From NCBI GenBank assembly GCA_017430325.1, contig JAFRNE010000034.1, positions 1 to 58,695 on the forward strand: a stretch of 58,695 nt of DNA. Direction: 5' to 3'. The stretch is from Eubacterium sp. GTDB lineage: Bacteria > Bacillota > Clostridia > Lachnospirales > Lachnospiraceae. The notes beneath the pieces were generated by a model, which saw only the letters and a list, made by a program, of their open reading frames with translations, did no database searches and was not told where the DNA came from. Of the stretch, positions 45,444-54,371 are shown one piece after another. A program made the position numbers and the translations under genes. The first letter of the stretch is position 1. The number at the start of each line of letters is the position of its first letter.

Positions 45444-47714
45444 TTAATCGATCAATCCTACCGCTGCAAATACGTCCTTGATCTTCTTCACCGGAACGAT
45501 ATTAAGCTCAGCCTTAACCTCCTCGGCTACATCCTCAAGATCCTGAACGTTCTTCTCAGGGATAAATACAGTCTTGACCCCTGCTCTCACAGCAGCCATA
45601 AGCTTCTCAGGAAGTCCGCCGATCGGCATGATATTTCCGCGGAGGGAAACCTCTCCGGTCATGGCAAATCTCGGATCAACCTTCTTGCCCGTGAAGAGTG
45701 AAGTAAGCGCTGTAACTATGGTTATTCCGGCTGAAGGTCCGTCCTTCGGAACCGCACCCTCAGGCACGTGAATATGAAGATCCCACTCAGAAAGATCGGC
45801 AGTCTCTTCAGGATACATTCCCTTAACAAGACTTATCGCTATCTCGACTGACTCCTTCATAACATCGCCAAGCTGGCCGGTGATGGTGATCTTGCCGTTG
45901 CCCTTGACCTTCTTGGTCTCGATGAAGAGTATCTCACCGCCTGCCATAGTCCATGCAAGACCGGTCACTATGCCCGGAACCGCATGCCTGTCTATAACAT
46001 CATGGCTCAGAACCTTACGTCCGAGGAACTCATGAAGTCTCTTCGGAGTAACGGAAATACTGGTCTCCTCACCCTTGACAAGCTTAACCGCAGCATATCT
46101 GCAGAGATTGTCAATCTGCTTCTTGAGACCTCTTACGCCGGCCTCAGCAGTGTATTCCTCTATGATCTTTCTAACTGCAGCATCTGTGATCCTCAGATTT
46201 TTAGACTTGATACCCATCTGCTTCATCGCCTTAGGAATCAGATGTTTGCGCGCGATATTGTATTTTTCAATAGCCGTATAACCGTTGAAGCTGATAAGCT
46301 CCATTCTGTTAAGAAGCGGCTCAGGTATGGTATCTATCGAGTTCGCAGTGCAGACAAAGAGCACGTTTGAAAGGTCGTATGGAACATTCATGTAATGATC
46401 TGTGAAGGAATTGTTCTGCTCCGGATCAAGCACCTCAAGAAGTGCCGAAGCCGGATCTCCTCCGAAATCTCTTACAAGCTTATCAACCTCATCAAGTACC
46501 ATGACCGGATTTGATGTTCCGGCACGCTTCATGCCCTCCATTATCCTGCCAGGCATAGCGCCGATATAGGTACGTCTGTGGCCTCTTATCTCTGCCTCAT
46601 CTCTTACGCCACCAAGACTGATCCTGACGTATTTTCTGCCGAGAGCTTTGGCAATACTCTGTCCGAGACTGGTCTTACCTGTACCCGGCGCACCCACAAA
46701 GAGAATGATCGAACCGGACTGTTTCTTGTTGAGAGCCATGACAGCCATCTGCTGGATGATCCTCTCCTTAACCTTCTTCAAACCGTAATGATCTGCATCA
46801 AGTATCTGCTCAGCCTTCTCCAGATCTATCTCACCCGGCTCTGCAGGCTTCCAGTCGAGGGCAGTCACGAAATCAAGATAATCGTAAAGCATACCGTATT
46901 CGTGGCCATCCTGACCTTCCTGTTTCATACGGTTAAGCACCTTATCAGCCTCCTTACGCGCAACCTCATTCATGCCCGACTCATCTATTGCCTTACGGAA
47001 CTTTGTGAGATCCGAAACATTTTCCGGATGCATCTCATCAAGCTCCTTCTGAAGTATATCTATCTGTTTCTTTAATGCATTCTCACGATAGAGCTTCTCA
47101 TGTTCCTCCTTCTGAGTCTCCTCAGCGCCGCTCTGAACCTTGGCCATCTCAATAAACTCGTAGGCCATTTTCTCTATCAGGAAATACCTTTCCTTCAGCG
47201 AATCAACGCTGATGATCGCGTATTTTTCTTCCCAGGTCACACTGAAATACCCTGCCATCGCACAGGCAAGCTCAGCGATATTTTTCCACTGAAGGATAAA
47301 GCCTCTGGCCCAGAGACCCCACTGGAAATTCTGTACAAACCTCAGATAATCGGACTTGATCGTCTCAAAGGTTTCTCTGCTCTCTTCAAGAGAAATATCT
47401 TCTATCTCAGGGCGCACGCTGACATCAGCGCTGACCCTTCCTCTCTTGATAGTGATATTTTCTAGCTCAACCCTGTCTGTTGTGCGGATACGTATATTCC
47501 CTTCATTATCTATATTTTCGATCTTGGCAGCGATGCCCACCGGATAGAAATTGTCCGGAGTTATCTCGTTGACGCTGATATCATCCTCGAGCATGGCAAA
47601 TACTATCTCATCGCCAACCACCAGCTTAACATTCCAGCCATCTGTAACGTCCTTTTTAAAATAAAAGGTTACATCAGGAAGCAGAAGTGTGTCGTAAATC
47701 GGTACTATTGTCAT
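45444..47714 (-). CDS. lon: ATP-dependent protease LonA
   Basis: From the ATG at 47714 (AAGGAG nine bases upstream; the ATG two codons earlier is too close) the protein is 756 residues. It has the N-terminal substrate domain, Walker A VGAPGTGKTSLGQS, Walker B MVLDEVDKL, and the protease site with Ser in KDGPSAGIT and Lys in GGLPEKLMAA. Lon degrades misfolded and regulatory proteins in the cytoplasm. The promoter overlaps a perfect CIRCE element, so HrcA should repress it until heat stress. The N-terminal domain is divergent (ITPDNFYPVGIAAKIENIDN), which is common in this group. Confidence 0.97.
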   Translation of the reverse strand: MTIVPIYDTLLLPDVTFYFKKDVTDGWNVKLVVGDEIVFAMLEDDISVNEITPDNFYPVGIAAKIENIDNEGNIRIRTTDRVELENITIKRGRVSADVSVRPEIEDISLEESRETFETIKSDYLRFVQNFQWGLWARGFILQWKNIAELACAMAGYFSVTWEEKYAIISVDSLKERYFLIEKMAYEFIEMAKVQSGAEETQKEEHEKLYRENALKKQIDILQKELDEMHPENVSDLTKFRKAIDESGMNEVARKEADKVLNRMKQEGQDGHEYGMLYDYLDFVTALDWKPAEPGEIDLEKAEQILDADHYGLKKVKERIIQQMAVMALNKKQSGSIILFVGAPGTGKTSLGQSIAKALGRKYVRISLGGVRDEAEIRGHRRTYIGAMPGRIMEGMKRAGTSNPVMVLDEVDKLVRDFGGDPASALLEVLDPEQNNSFTDHYMNVPYDLSNVLFVCTANSIDTIPEPLLNRMELISFNGYTAIEKYNIARKHLIPKAMKQMGIKSKNLRITDAAVRKIIEEYTAEAGVRGLKKQIDNLCRYAAVKLVKGEETSISVTPKRLHEFLGRKVLSHDVIDRHAVPGIVTGLAWTMAGGEILFIETKKVKGNGKITITGQLGDVMKESVEIAISLVKGMYPEETADLSEWDLHIHVPEGAVPKDGPSAGITIVTALTSLFTGKKVDPRFAMTGEVSLRGNIMPIGGLPEKLMAAVRAGVKTVFIPEKNVQDLEDVAEEVKAELNIVPVKKIKDVFAAVGLID

Positions 47715-47739
47715 ATTCATCAGCTCCTTACATCTAGTA

Positions 47740-47766
47740 TTAGCACTCTGGTGCTTCGAGTGCTAA
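47740..47766 (-). promoter_or_regulatory. CIRCE element (HrcA operator) at lon
   Basis: TTAGCACTC-N9-GAGTGCTAA is an exact match to the CIRCE consensus. It lies just downstream of the -10 and 26 bp before the lon start, so it covers the transcription start. HrcA repression relieved by heat is expected. Confidence 0.96.
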
Positions 47767-47770
47767 TTAT

Positions 47771-47798
47771 ATAATACTACAATCTATCGATTTTGCAA
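47771..47798 (-). promoter_or_regulatory. lon promoter
   Basis: On the minus strand TTGCAA (47793-47798) and TATTAT (47771-47776) are 16 bp apart; a TATAAT shifted by a few bases also occurs. The CIRCE element starts 4 bp downstream. Confidence 0.7.
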
Positions 47799-47870
47799 CT
47801 AAATTCATGCGTATTATACTATACATATAACCTAACGACTGTCATAACAGACGTCCGCTGCTTTATGCAC

Positions 47871-47907
47871 AAAAAACATGGGCATATCATAAATATATAC
47901 CCATGTT
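47871..47907 (-). terminator. Terminator of glgB
   Basis: On the minus strand ACATGGGTATAT pairs with ATATGCCCATGT around a short loop and is followed by TTTTTTG. It starts about 20 bp past the glgB stop. Confidence 0.9.
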
Positions 47908-47926
47908 TTAATATGTACATTAAACG

Positions 47927-50158
47927 TTAGTTCTTATAATCATACTTCAATATGATAGTCGAAAGCGGTGGGATGTCCAGCACGAGGCTCTTGTCAGATC
48001 TGTCGCAAGGTGCCTCCTCAGCTTTAAGCTTCCTGCCCTTATTGGTTCTTCCGAGACCGCCAAACTTCTCATCATCTGAGTTGAGGATCTCAGTATATTC
48101 TGTAAGGCAAGGAACGCCAACGCGGTAATCCTTTCTTTCAACAGGAACGAAGTTGCAGATGACCATGATCTGATTCTTCAAACTCTTACCTCTTCTTACG
48201 AAGGTAACGATTCCGGAATCTGCATCATCAACCTTGATCCACTCAAAGCCCATAACCTCGTTATCATTGTAATAGAATGCATCATACTTTGTATAAAGAT
48301 GATTGAGCTCCTTAACGTAATCCTGAATACCCTTATGAAGAGGATTGTCAAGCAGCCACCAGTCAAGGCTTCTTGCCTCGCTCCACTCACGCTGCTGGCC
48401 GAACTCCTGGCCCATGAAGAGGAGCTTCTTGCCCGGATGTCCAAGCATGAATCCGTATGCCGTACGGAGATTTGCAAATTTATCAAACTCAAGGCCCGGC
48501 ATCTTTCCGAGCATAGAGCACTTCAGATGAACTACCTCATCATGAGAGATTACAAGGATGTAATTCTCTGCATATGCATATGAAAGCGAGAATGTCAGTC
48601 TGTTATGGTTGAACTTCTTGAAGTAAGGATCCAGCTTCATATACTCAAGGAAGTCATTCATCCAGCCCATATTCCACTTAAAGAGGAAGCCAAGTCCCTG
48701 CATAGAAGCAGGTGCGGTAACTCCCGGCCATGCTGTGGATTCCTCAGCAATAAGATATGCGCCGGGATTTCTCTCTTCCATAAGTGTATTTATATTCTGA
48801 AGGAGAGCGATCGCTTCAAGGTTCTCCTTACCACCATTCTTATTTGCCACCCACTGACCGTCCTGCTTACCGTAGTCAAGATAGAGCATTGATGCAACAG
48901 CGTCTACGCGGAGACCGTCGATGTGGTATTTCTCAACCCAGAAAAGTGCATTCGAGGTGAGGAAGTTTGCAACCTCGTTGCGGCCGTAGTCAAATATATA
49001 TGTGCCCCAGTCAGGATGCTCGCCCTTTCTAGGATCTGCATTTTCATAAAGCGGCATACCGTCGAAACGTCCGAGACCATGTGCATCTCTTGGGAAATGC
49101 GCAGGCACCCAGTCAAGGATAACGCTTATGCCCTTGCCATGCAGATAATCCACAAAATACATGAAGTCTGTCGGTGCGCCGTATCTTGAGGTCGGCGCGT
49201 AATAATTGGTTACCTGATAACCCCACGAACCATCGAAAGGATACTCGGCTATACCGATAAGCTCAACGTGAGTATATCCCATTTCAAGGAGATAATCGCC
49301 AAGCATAGGAGCAAGCTCTCTGTAGTTGAAGAAGCCGAAGTCAGAATCCTCAACCTTCTTTCTCCAGGAACCGAGATGGCACTCATAGATAGACATAGGT
49401 CTCTTGGTGCGCTCTACTCTTCCGATCTTTGCACGCTCAGCCATCCACTTTTCATCAGTCCACTTGTAGGAATTGATGTCTGCAACAATATTTGCATTAT
49501 CCGGGCGAACCTGATCGTAATTGCCGTATGGATCGGCCTTATAAAGTATCTCACCGTATCTTGTAAGGATCTGATACTTATAGATAGCGCCCGGCATAAC
49601 ATCAGGAATGAACAGCTCGTAAACGCCGGAAGCGCTGTGGATCTGCATAGGGTTCAGCGCGCCGTCCCACATATTGAAGTCGCCGACAACCGAAACACGT
49701 CTTGCATCCGGTGCCCATACTGCAAAATAAGTACCCTTAACGCCGTCAATGGTCATAGGATGTGCGCCCATCTTATTGTAAATATCATAATTCTTGCCTT
49801 CGGCAAAAAGATATGCATCATAATCAGTGAACAGGCCGTCGAAGCTGTAGCAGTCTGCAGTCGTGACAGTCGTTCCGTCATAATATTCCGTCACAAGACG
49901 GTATTTATTTCCTTTGAATTTCTTGGTTGGAAAATATATTCCGTAGAAGCCTTCCTCACTCACCTTCTCAAGAGGAATAGAAGTCTTTCCGCTCGGTGAT
50001 TTTATAGAAACCGATGCTGAATGTGGTCTGAAGCAGGTGATAACCTGTCCGTCGCCATAATCATGATTACCCAGAAGATGCTTTGGTGCATTGATCTTGC
50101 CGTCAATAAGCTCATCATAAAGCACCCAATTTATCCAGTTATTTAATTTCTCGTTCAA
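47927..50158 (-). CDS. glgB: 1,4-alpha-glucan branching enzyme
   Basis: The best start is a TTG at 50158, with AGGGAGGT five bases upstream, giving 743 residues. It has an N-terminal carbohydrate-binding region (about 20-115), the CBM48-type domain (YFAVWAPDARRVSVVGDFNMWDG) and a GH13 barrel with the nucleophile in GLRVDAVASMLYLDYG, the acid in LIAEESTAWPGV and the third carboxylate in VISHDEVVH. It makes alpha-1,6 branches in glycogen. No other glg gene is in the window. It diverges from holA across a nested inverted repeat. Confidence 0.96.
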   Translation of the reverse strand: MNEKLNNWINWVLYDELIDGKINAPKHLLGNHDYGDGQVITCFRPHSASVSIKSPSGKTSIPLEKVSEEGFYGIYFPTKKFKGNKYRLVTEYYDGTTVTTADCYSFDGLFTDYDAYLFAEGKNYDIYNKMGAHPMTIDGVKGTYFAVWAPDARRVSVVGDFNMWDGALNPMQIHSASGVYELFIPDVMPGAIYKYQILTRYGEILYKADPYGNYDQVRPDNANIVADINSYKWTDEKWMAERAKIGRVERTKRPMSIYECHLGSWRKKVEDSDFGFFNYRELAPMLGDYLLEMGYTHVELIGIAEYPFDGSWGYQVTNYYAPTSRYGAPTDFMYFVDYLHGKGISVILDWVPAHFPRDAHGLGRFDGMPLYENADPRKGEHPDWGTYIFDYGRNEVANFLTSNALFWVEKYHIDGLRVDAVASMLYLDYGKQDGQWVANKNGGKENLEAIALLQNINTLMEERNPGAYLIAEESTAWPGVTAPASMQGLGFLFKWNMGWMNDFLEYMKLDPYFKKFNHNRLTFSLSYAYAENYILVISHDEVVHLKCSMLGKMPGLEFDKFANLRTAYGFMLGHPGKKLLFMGQEFGQQREWSEARSLDWWLLDNPLHKGIQDYVKELNHLYTKYDAFYYNDNEVMGFEWIKVDDADSGIVTFVRRGKSLKNQIMVICNFVPVERKDYRVGVPCLTEYTEILNSDDEKFGGLGRTNKGRKLKAEEAPCDRSDKSLVLDIPPLSTIILKYDYKN

Positions 50159-50246
50159 ATCGCTACCTCCCTTTTTCAGGATTTTTTGCAATACCCATAG
50201 TAAAAATATTTTATCATTTACCCCTATCAATGTAAAGATTTATATA

Positions 50247-50383
50247 TTGCAGTGATTTCTAAATAACGATATACTAATTGATGATCACATACATATATAC
50301 CCACTCAGTTGTAACAAAATACGCCTTCGCAGGTATATATGCATGTTATTTATAAAATCATCGTTTTTTAGAAATCACTGCAA
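50247..50383. repeat. Nested inverted repeat between glgB and holA
   Basis: Outer arms of 24 bp at 50247-50270 and 50360-50383 (beginning TTGCAGTGATTTCTAAA) match at 23 of 24 positions. Inside, 15-bp arms at 50287-50301 and 50332-50346 (ACATACATATATACC) match at 14 of 15. The whole 137 bp can fold into one long hairpin with a 30-base loop. The right end lies 15 bp before the holA ATG. No target-site duplication and no ORF were seen. Confidence 0.9.
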
Positions 50384-50398
50384 GGGGCAGGAACTTAG

Positions 50399-51412
50399 AT
50401 GGCCAAAAAAGAGAATCCGACCACGGCGTCGATAAACACATTAAATGAACATATAAAAACCGGAAACTTCAGCAGGCTTTATGTACTTACAGGCTCTGAG
50501 GGATATTTCCTCAAGCAGTACAAAAAGGCTCTGATGGATGCTCTGACCACGCCGGATGACACAATGAACGTAAATATCTTTGCCGGCGAAAAGGTAACTC
50601 CTGAAGCTGTGATCGAAGCCGCATCAACCATGCCTTTCTTTGCAGACCACAGGACCGTTCTTGTCGAAGGCACAGGACTTTTAAAAAAGTCTCCGGACAA
50701 TCTTATAAGCTTTTTAGAGGAGCTTCCGGACAGTACGATACTTATCTTTGTTGAGACAGAGGTTGATGCAAGAACTAAGATATACAAGACCGTAAATAAG
50801 ATCGGTACAGTTGCAAAGTTTGAAACACCTGATTCAAATATGCTGAATCTCTGGGTCAAGAAGCAGCTTGCTGCAGACGGTGCAACTGTTTCGGATAAGG
50901 CTGTATTTTCGCTTATCAACTCTGTCGGTCAGGATATGAACCGTCTGGCGAATGAGGCAGCAAAGCTTCGCGCCTACTGTATAGATAAGAAAGAGATCAC
51001 CGAGGCTGACGTCGCGCGTATCTGCGAAAATGAGGCTGAGGATAAGGTATTTGCGATGCTCGATGCGATATCGCAGCATGACAGCAGGAAGGCTCTTACT
51101 CTTTACAGCGACCTTGAGCAGCTTAAGGTGCCGCCGATGATGACTCTCGCGCTCATCAGAAAGCGTTTCATCCAGCTTTCACAGATCAAGATGATGCTTA
51201 AGGACAGAGAGGACTTTTCGACCATCTCAAAATACACCGGGGTTATTCCTTTTTACGTTAAGGACTATGTCCGCCAGGCAGAAAGCTTCGACCAGAAAAG
51301 CCTTATCAGATATTCGGAAATGTGTGCCGATGCAAACCTGGACATAACCAGCGGAAGAAGCACCGATAAACAGGCCCTGGAGATGCTTATATTAAAGCTG
51401 TGTCTGAGATAG
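50399..51412 (+). CDS. holA: DNA polymerase III delta subunit
   Basis: The 337-residue protein has the HolA pattern: FSRLYVLTGSEGYFLKQYKKAL at the start, the walker-like region without a functional P-loop, ILIFVETEVDARTKIYKTV, and a C-terminal collar (IRYSEMCADANLDITSGRSTDKQALEMLILKL). Delta opens the sliding clamp in the clamp loader. In Firmicutes it is commonly followed by rpsT, as here. The site before the ATG is AGGGG.., weak and directly beside the inverted repeat. Confidence 0.94.
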   Translation: MAKKENPTTASINTLNEHIKTGNFSRLYVLTGSEGYFLKQYKKALMDALTTPDDTMNVNIFAGEKVTPEAVIEAASTMPFFADHRTVLVEGTGLLKKSPDNLISFLEELPDSTILIFVETEVDARTKIYKTVNKIGTVAKFETPDSNMLNLWVKKQLAADGATVSDKAVFSLINSVGQDMNRLANEAAKLRAYCIDKKEITEADVARICENEAEDKVFAMLDAISQHDSRKALTLYSDLEQLKVPPMMTLALIRKRFIQLSQIKMMLKDREDFSTISKYTGVIPFYVKDYVRQAESFDQKSLIRYSEMCADANLDITSGRSTDKQALEMLILKLCLR

Positions 51413-51430
51413 TTAAATTAATATTTTCTC

Positions 51431-51459
51431 TTGACGTTTAGTCACGAGTTTGCTATTAT
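51431..51459 (+). promoter_or_regulatory. rpsT promoter
   Basis: TTGACG (51431-51436) and TATTAT (51454-51459) are 17 bp apart. It lies just past holA, so rpsT has its own transcript with a leader of about 230 nt. Confidence 0.85.
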
Positions 51460-51465
51460 ATCATT

Positions 51466-51699
51466 TGCGTGTTTGGTGCTCGCGGCAAAATAGCACCGGA
51501 ATGCACTTCATATGCCCGGTATACTAAGTATACTGAACCGTGTCTTGGCTAAGTGGACTGTATTTTATAACATGCATGCTGATCATGATAAAACCCTCAT
51601 TATGACCGGCAGATTTGGTTAATATCGTAGATCGGATAAATATCCGACAGGTTTGTTTCTCAGGAAACAGGCTAATAATCAATCCGGAGGTAAAACGCT
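51466..51699 (+). other. Long structured leader of rpsT
   Basis: The stretch from the predicted transcription start to the rpsT GTG has no convincing ORF. It holds several inverted repeats: GGTGCT-N11-AGCACC near 51475-51500, GTATACTAAGTATAC near 51522, and CGGATA-aa-TATCCG near 51633-51647. Ribosomal protein S20 autoregulates in other bacteria, so a regulatory leader is plausible. I do not recognise a defined RNA family. Confidence 0.5.
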
Positions 51700-51963
51700 G
51701 TGGCAAATATTAAATCAGCAAAGAAGAGAATTCTTGTAACAAAGAAGAGAGAAGAAAGAAACAAGGCTGCAAAGTCTAAGATTAAAACACTTGTAAAGAA
51801 GGTTGAAGCTGCTGTTAAGGCTGGCGACAAGGCAGAGGCTGCAAAGGCACTCATCGCTGCTACTTCAGCTATCGACAAGGCTGCATCAAAGGGTATCTAC
51901 CACAAGAATACAGCTTCAAGAAAGATCTCTCGTCTTAATCTTCTTGTAAATAAGATTGCTTAG
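51700..51963 (+). CDS. rpsT: 30S ribosomal protein S20
   Basis: The 87-residue basic protein begins MANIKSAKKRILVTKKREERN and ends KNTASRKISRLNLLVNKIA, a clear S20. It binds 16S rRNA early in assembly. The start codon is GTG with CCGGAGG nine bases upstream. A GTG start is usual for S20 genes and part of their control in other species. Confidence 0.99.
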   Translation: MANIKSAKKRILVTKKREERNKAAKSKIKTLVKKVEAAVKAGDKAEAAKALIAATSAIDKAASKGIYHKNTASRKISRLNLLVNKIA

Positions 51964-51982
51964 TTAACAAACTGGCACATAG

Positions 51983-52020
51983 AAAAGAGACATCACTGAT
52001 GTGATGTCTCTTTTCTTTTA
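51983..52020. terminator. Bidirectional terminator after rpsT
   Basis: AAAAGAGACATCAC-tgat-GTGATGTCTCTTTT is a perfect 14-bp stem followed by tctttta. It serves rpsT (+) and, on the other strand, the NlpC-like gene (-). Confidence 0.95.
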
Positions 52021-52081
52021 CACACATATTAGGTTTTTTTCTCTTGCATTGAATGAAAATCTATTTTTGTGTATTTGTTAC

Positions 52082-53479
52082 CTAGTTTGTTACCTTTCCG
52101 CCACGGACTGTATAATATCCGTAGTTTCCGTTTACCTTTCCGTAAACTGTTCCGTTATAGTTGAAATCAACCTTGCCGCCCCGGCAGTACCACCAGCCAT
52201 ACTGGTTCTGGGCAAAACCTGTGTAGTCAAAGTTAACCTTGCCACCCTGTATGCACCACCAACCGTACTGATTCTTGGCTACAGTGTCTGTAAACTGGAC
52301 CTTACCGCCCTTTACATACCACCAGCCATTCTCGTTCTTAACAACGCTTGTTGCAGTAAAGTCGACCTTGCCGCCTCTGCAATACCACCAGCCATTCTCA
52401 TTTTTGGCAAGTCCGGTGAAGTTAAAATCAACCTTACCGTCCTTAATACGCCACCAGCCGTTAGAATTCTTTGCCACGGTATCTGTGAAGCTTACTTTGC
52501 CTCCCTTTACATACCACCAGCCTGATTCTGATCCAAGGCTGCCTTTGATAACATCGTTAACATTAAAATCAACCTTGCCGTTCTTAACATACCACCAGCC
52601 GTTAGAGTTCTTTGCAAAGCCGGTGTAATTTGTTACAACCTTACCGTTCACTGTGTAATACCATCCGGTAACACCCTTAACGCTTGTTTTGATTATGTCT
52701 GTATTTGCTACTTTCTTATAGGTGTCAGCTGTTACATTTGGTTTGATAGTCTCGTTCTCATTCACAACCGACTTCATTGTTTTCTGAGATACCGAGCCTA
52801 CGTTAAATCTGTAGATTGCATATCCTGTAGCATCTCCACAGAAGAAATGTCCGTCGATAGGTGTATAAAACTCAACACCGTATCTGTAATTCATTGAATG
52901 AGCAACTGTAGGATGTCCGATGTAACTGCTGCCCCATCTATCTTCGCCGTTGTTCATTGTATTTGATACACTGCCATTGTATTTGTCGGCAAGTATGATC
53001 GAAGCGTGCTCTTTTCCCCAGGTGTTATCATATCTTCCGCTATAACCGTAATAAATAATGATGTCGCCGGCTTTCACCTCGCCTGCGTCGATCTGAGCAA
53101 GCAGTCTTGATGCTGCGTCTGAAGGACAGCCATTGTTGAAGGTTGCTACAAGTGAAAAATGTGGATCATCCTTCATGAACTGCTCAAGTCCTGATGCCGA
53201 AGCATCTGCATAACCAGAGAAATCCGGAACATATCCGCCAAGCTCACCTGCAAGTCCTGCAGTGTAAAGAACTCTTGATACCCATCCGGCACATGACCAG
53301 TAATCAGTTCCCAGATGACCGTTCGATCCATAGCTTCCGTAAACCATGTATGGTCTGAGAAGCGAGTAAGAAGCTGCCGAAGCCGCTTCAGCCTTAGTGT
53401 TTCCACCGATAAAGCCTGTTAAGCAAAATGACAAAGCCATAACAAATGCTATAAAGGTTTTTCTTGTTTTATTAAACAT
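52082..53479 (-). CDS. Secreted NlpC/P60-like protein with nine WW repeats
   Basis: The 465-residue protein has a signal peptide (residues about 1-33, ending TKAEAASA). A papain-like amidase/peptidase region follows, with the probable nucleophile in [18 protein letters not shown] and the histidine in [12 protein letters not shown], fitting NlpC/P60 or CHAP-type hydrolases. From about residue 270 there are nine repeats of about 20 residues around [10 protein letters not shown], the cell-wall-binding type seen in choline- or glucan-binding proteins. It is expected at the cell surface, cutting or holding peptidoglycan. The repeats are close enough to recombine. The promoter overlaps several TGTTACAT sites. 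Confidence 0.88.
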   Translation of the reverse strand: MFNKTRKTFIAFVMALSFCLTGFIGGNTKAEAASAASYSLLRPYMVYGSYGSNGHLGTDYWSCAGWVSRVLYTAGLAGELGGYVPDFSGYADASASGLEQFMKDDPHFSLVATFNNGCPSDAASRLLAQIDAGEVKAGDIIIYYGYSGRYDNTWGKEHASIILADKYNGSVSNTMNNGEDRWGSSYIGHPTVAHSMNYRYGVEFYTPIDGHFFCGDATGYAIYRFNVGSVSQKTMKSVVNENETIKPNVTADTYKKVANTDIIKTSVKGVTGWYYTVNGKVVTNYTGFAKNSNGWWYVKNGKVDFNVNDVIKGSLGSESGWWYVKGGKVSFTDTVAKNSNGWWRIKDGKVDFNFTGLAKNENGWWYCRGGKVDFTATSVVKNENGWWYVKGGKVQFTDTVAKNQYGWWCIQGGKVNFDYTGFAQNQYGWWYCRGGKVDFNYNGTVYGKVNGNYGYYTVRGGKVTN

Positions 53480-53502
53480 AAATTCATCTCCGTTTTAATT
53501 TA

Positions 53503-53584
53503 TGTTACTATTTATAGCATATTGTTACATTTTTGTCAATGTATTTGTTACATAAATGTTACATTTTGATATTCAAGTGTAACA
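53503..53584. promoter_or_regulatory. TGTTACAT site cluster at the NlpC-like promoter
   Basis: TGTTACAT is at 53523-53530, 53546-53553 and 53557-53564, with TGTTACTA at 53503-53510 and an inverted GTGTAACA at 53577-53584. They surround and fill the promoter of the downstream gene, one inside the -35/-10 spacer. This looks like a multi-site operator. The regulator is unknown. Confidence 0.65.
53511..53539 (-). promoter_or_regulatory. Promoter of the NlpC-like gene
   Basis: On the minus strand TTGACA (53534-53539) and TATAAA (53511-53516) are exactly 17 bp apart, 32 bp before the ATG. Confidence 0.88.
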
Positions 53585-53617
53585 ATTTTATAATTTAATG
53601 CACAAAACTGATAGTTT

Positions 53618-54100
53618 TTACAACTCGATCTTCATATACCCACTTGTAAATGGGAAGAAATCGAACTTCTTTATCCCGATGTGGATCGCACCGTAACTCT
53701 CGTACCACCTTCTGAGCACCTGGTTTTCTTCAACTATACTTATATTAATACGCCCGATGTTCTTTTCACGTGCAACTTTACAAGCATGATCAAGGAACAT
53801 GCGTCCTATCCCTTTATGTCTGTGCTCCGGCAGAACTGACAGGCTTCCGAGCTCGCATTCATTTCCTTCCTGATACAAAAGTGAGAAAAAGCCGCACAAA
53901 ACTCCCTCATCTTCAAATACAAACATTCCTCTATGCTCTTTGTCCACCCAGTAATTCAGTCTATCAACGTTTGTCGCAAAGGCAGTAAACCTCGGACAGT
54001 TTTCCTCTGTGAATTCGAACTGATCCGCAACAGTCTGAAAACTCTTTCTGATGATCGCAACACATTCAGGAATCTCTTCTCTTTTCATCTCTCTGATCAT
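53618..54100 (-). CDS. GNAT-family N-acetyltransferase
   Basis: The 160-residue protein is a single GNAT domain: start MIREMKREEIPECVAIIRKSF, the acetyl-CoA-binding LGSLSVLPEHRHKGIGRMFLDHA with the R/Q-x-x-G-x-G/A-type loop, and a final VLRRWYESYGAIHIGIKKF. It should move an acetyl group to an amine on an unknown small molecule or protein. It lies 138 bp upstream of the NlpC-like gene, outside its promoter, so it is probably a separate unit. Confidence 0.88.
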   Translation of the reverse strand: MIREMKREEIPECVAIIRKSFQTVADQFEFTEENCPRFTAFATNVDRLNYWVDKEHRGMFVFEDEGVLCGFFSLLYQEGNECELGSLSVLPEHRHKGIGRMFLDHACKVAREKNIGRINISIVEENQVLRRWYESYGAIHIGIKKFDFFPFTSGYMKIEL

Positions 54101-54262
54101 TTTTCATCACCTCTATGCTATATTTTTTGCTATTTTTATGCCGTTTTTTTTGTTGGCAAGGCTATTTTATGCTATTATGCTACCGCTGCTAATCACCGTC
54201 AAGACATCTGCCATTATATAAATACACCATATCCTCTTATAAAACATACCTATAAGCGATAC

Positions 54263-54290
54263 TTGTATGTAACTATGAAAATGATATAAT
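54263..54290 (+). promoter_or_regulatory. Promoter of the 54372 zinc-ribbon gene
   Basis: TTGTAT (54263-54268) and TATAAT (54285-54290) are 16 bp apart. The ATG is about 80 bp downstream with AAGGAGG before it. Upstream, 54121-54185 repeats gctat several times without a clear structure. Confidence 0.65.
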
Positions 54291-54371
54291 TAACTAGTCA
54301 GCAATAAACTATCTCGAAATTATTACAGTATTTAATAGAAAAACTATCGTGAAGGTGTAAGGAGGAAAACC

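Noticed and set aside
50247..50383. Insertion sequence
   Set aside because: It has long inverted ends but only 137 bp, no transposase and no target duplication. Kept as an inverted repeat only.
54121..54185. Repeated gctat motif before the zinc-ribbon gene
   Set aside because: Copies are short, irregularly spaced and in AT-rich sequence, so chance is likely.
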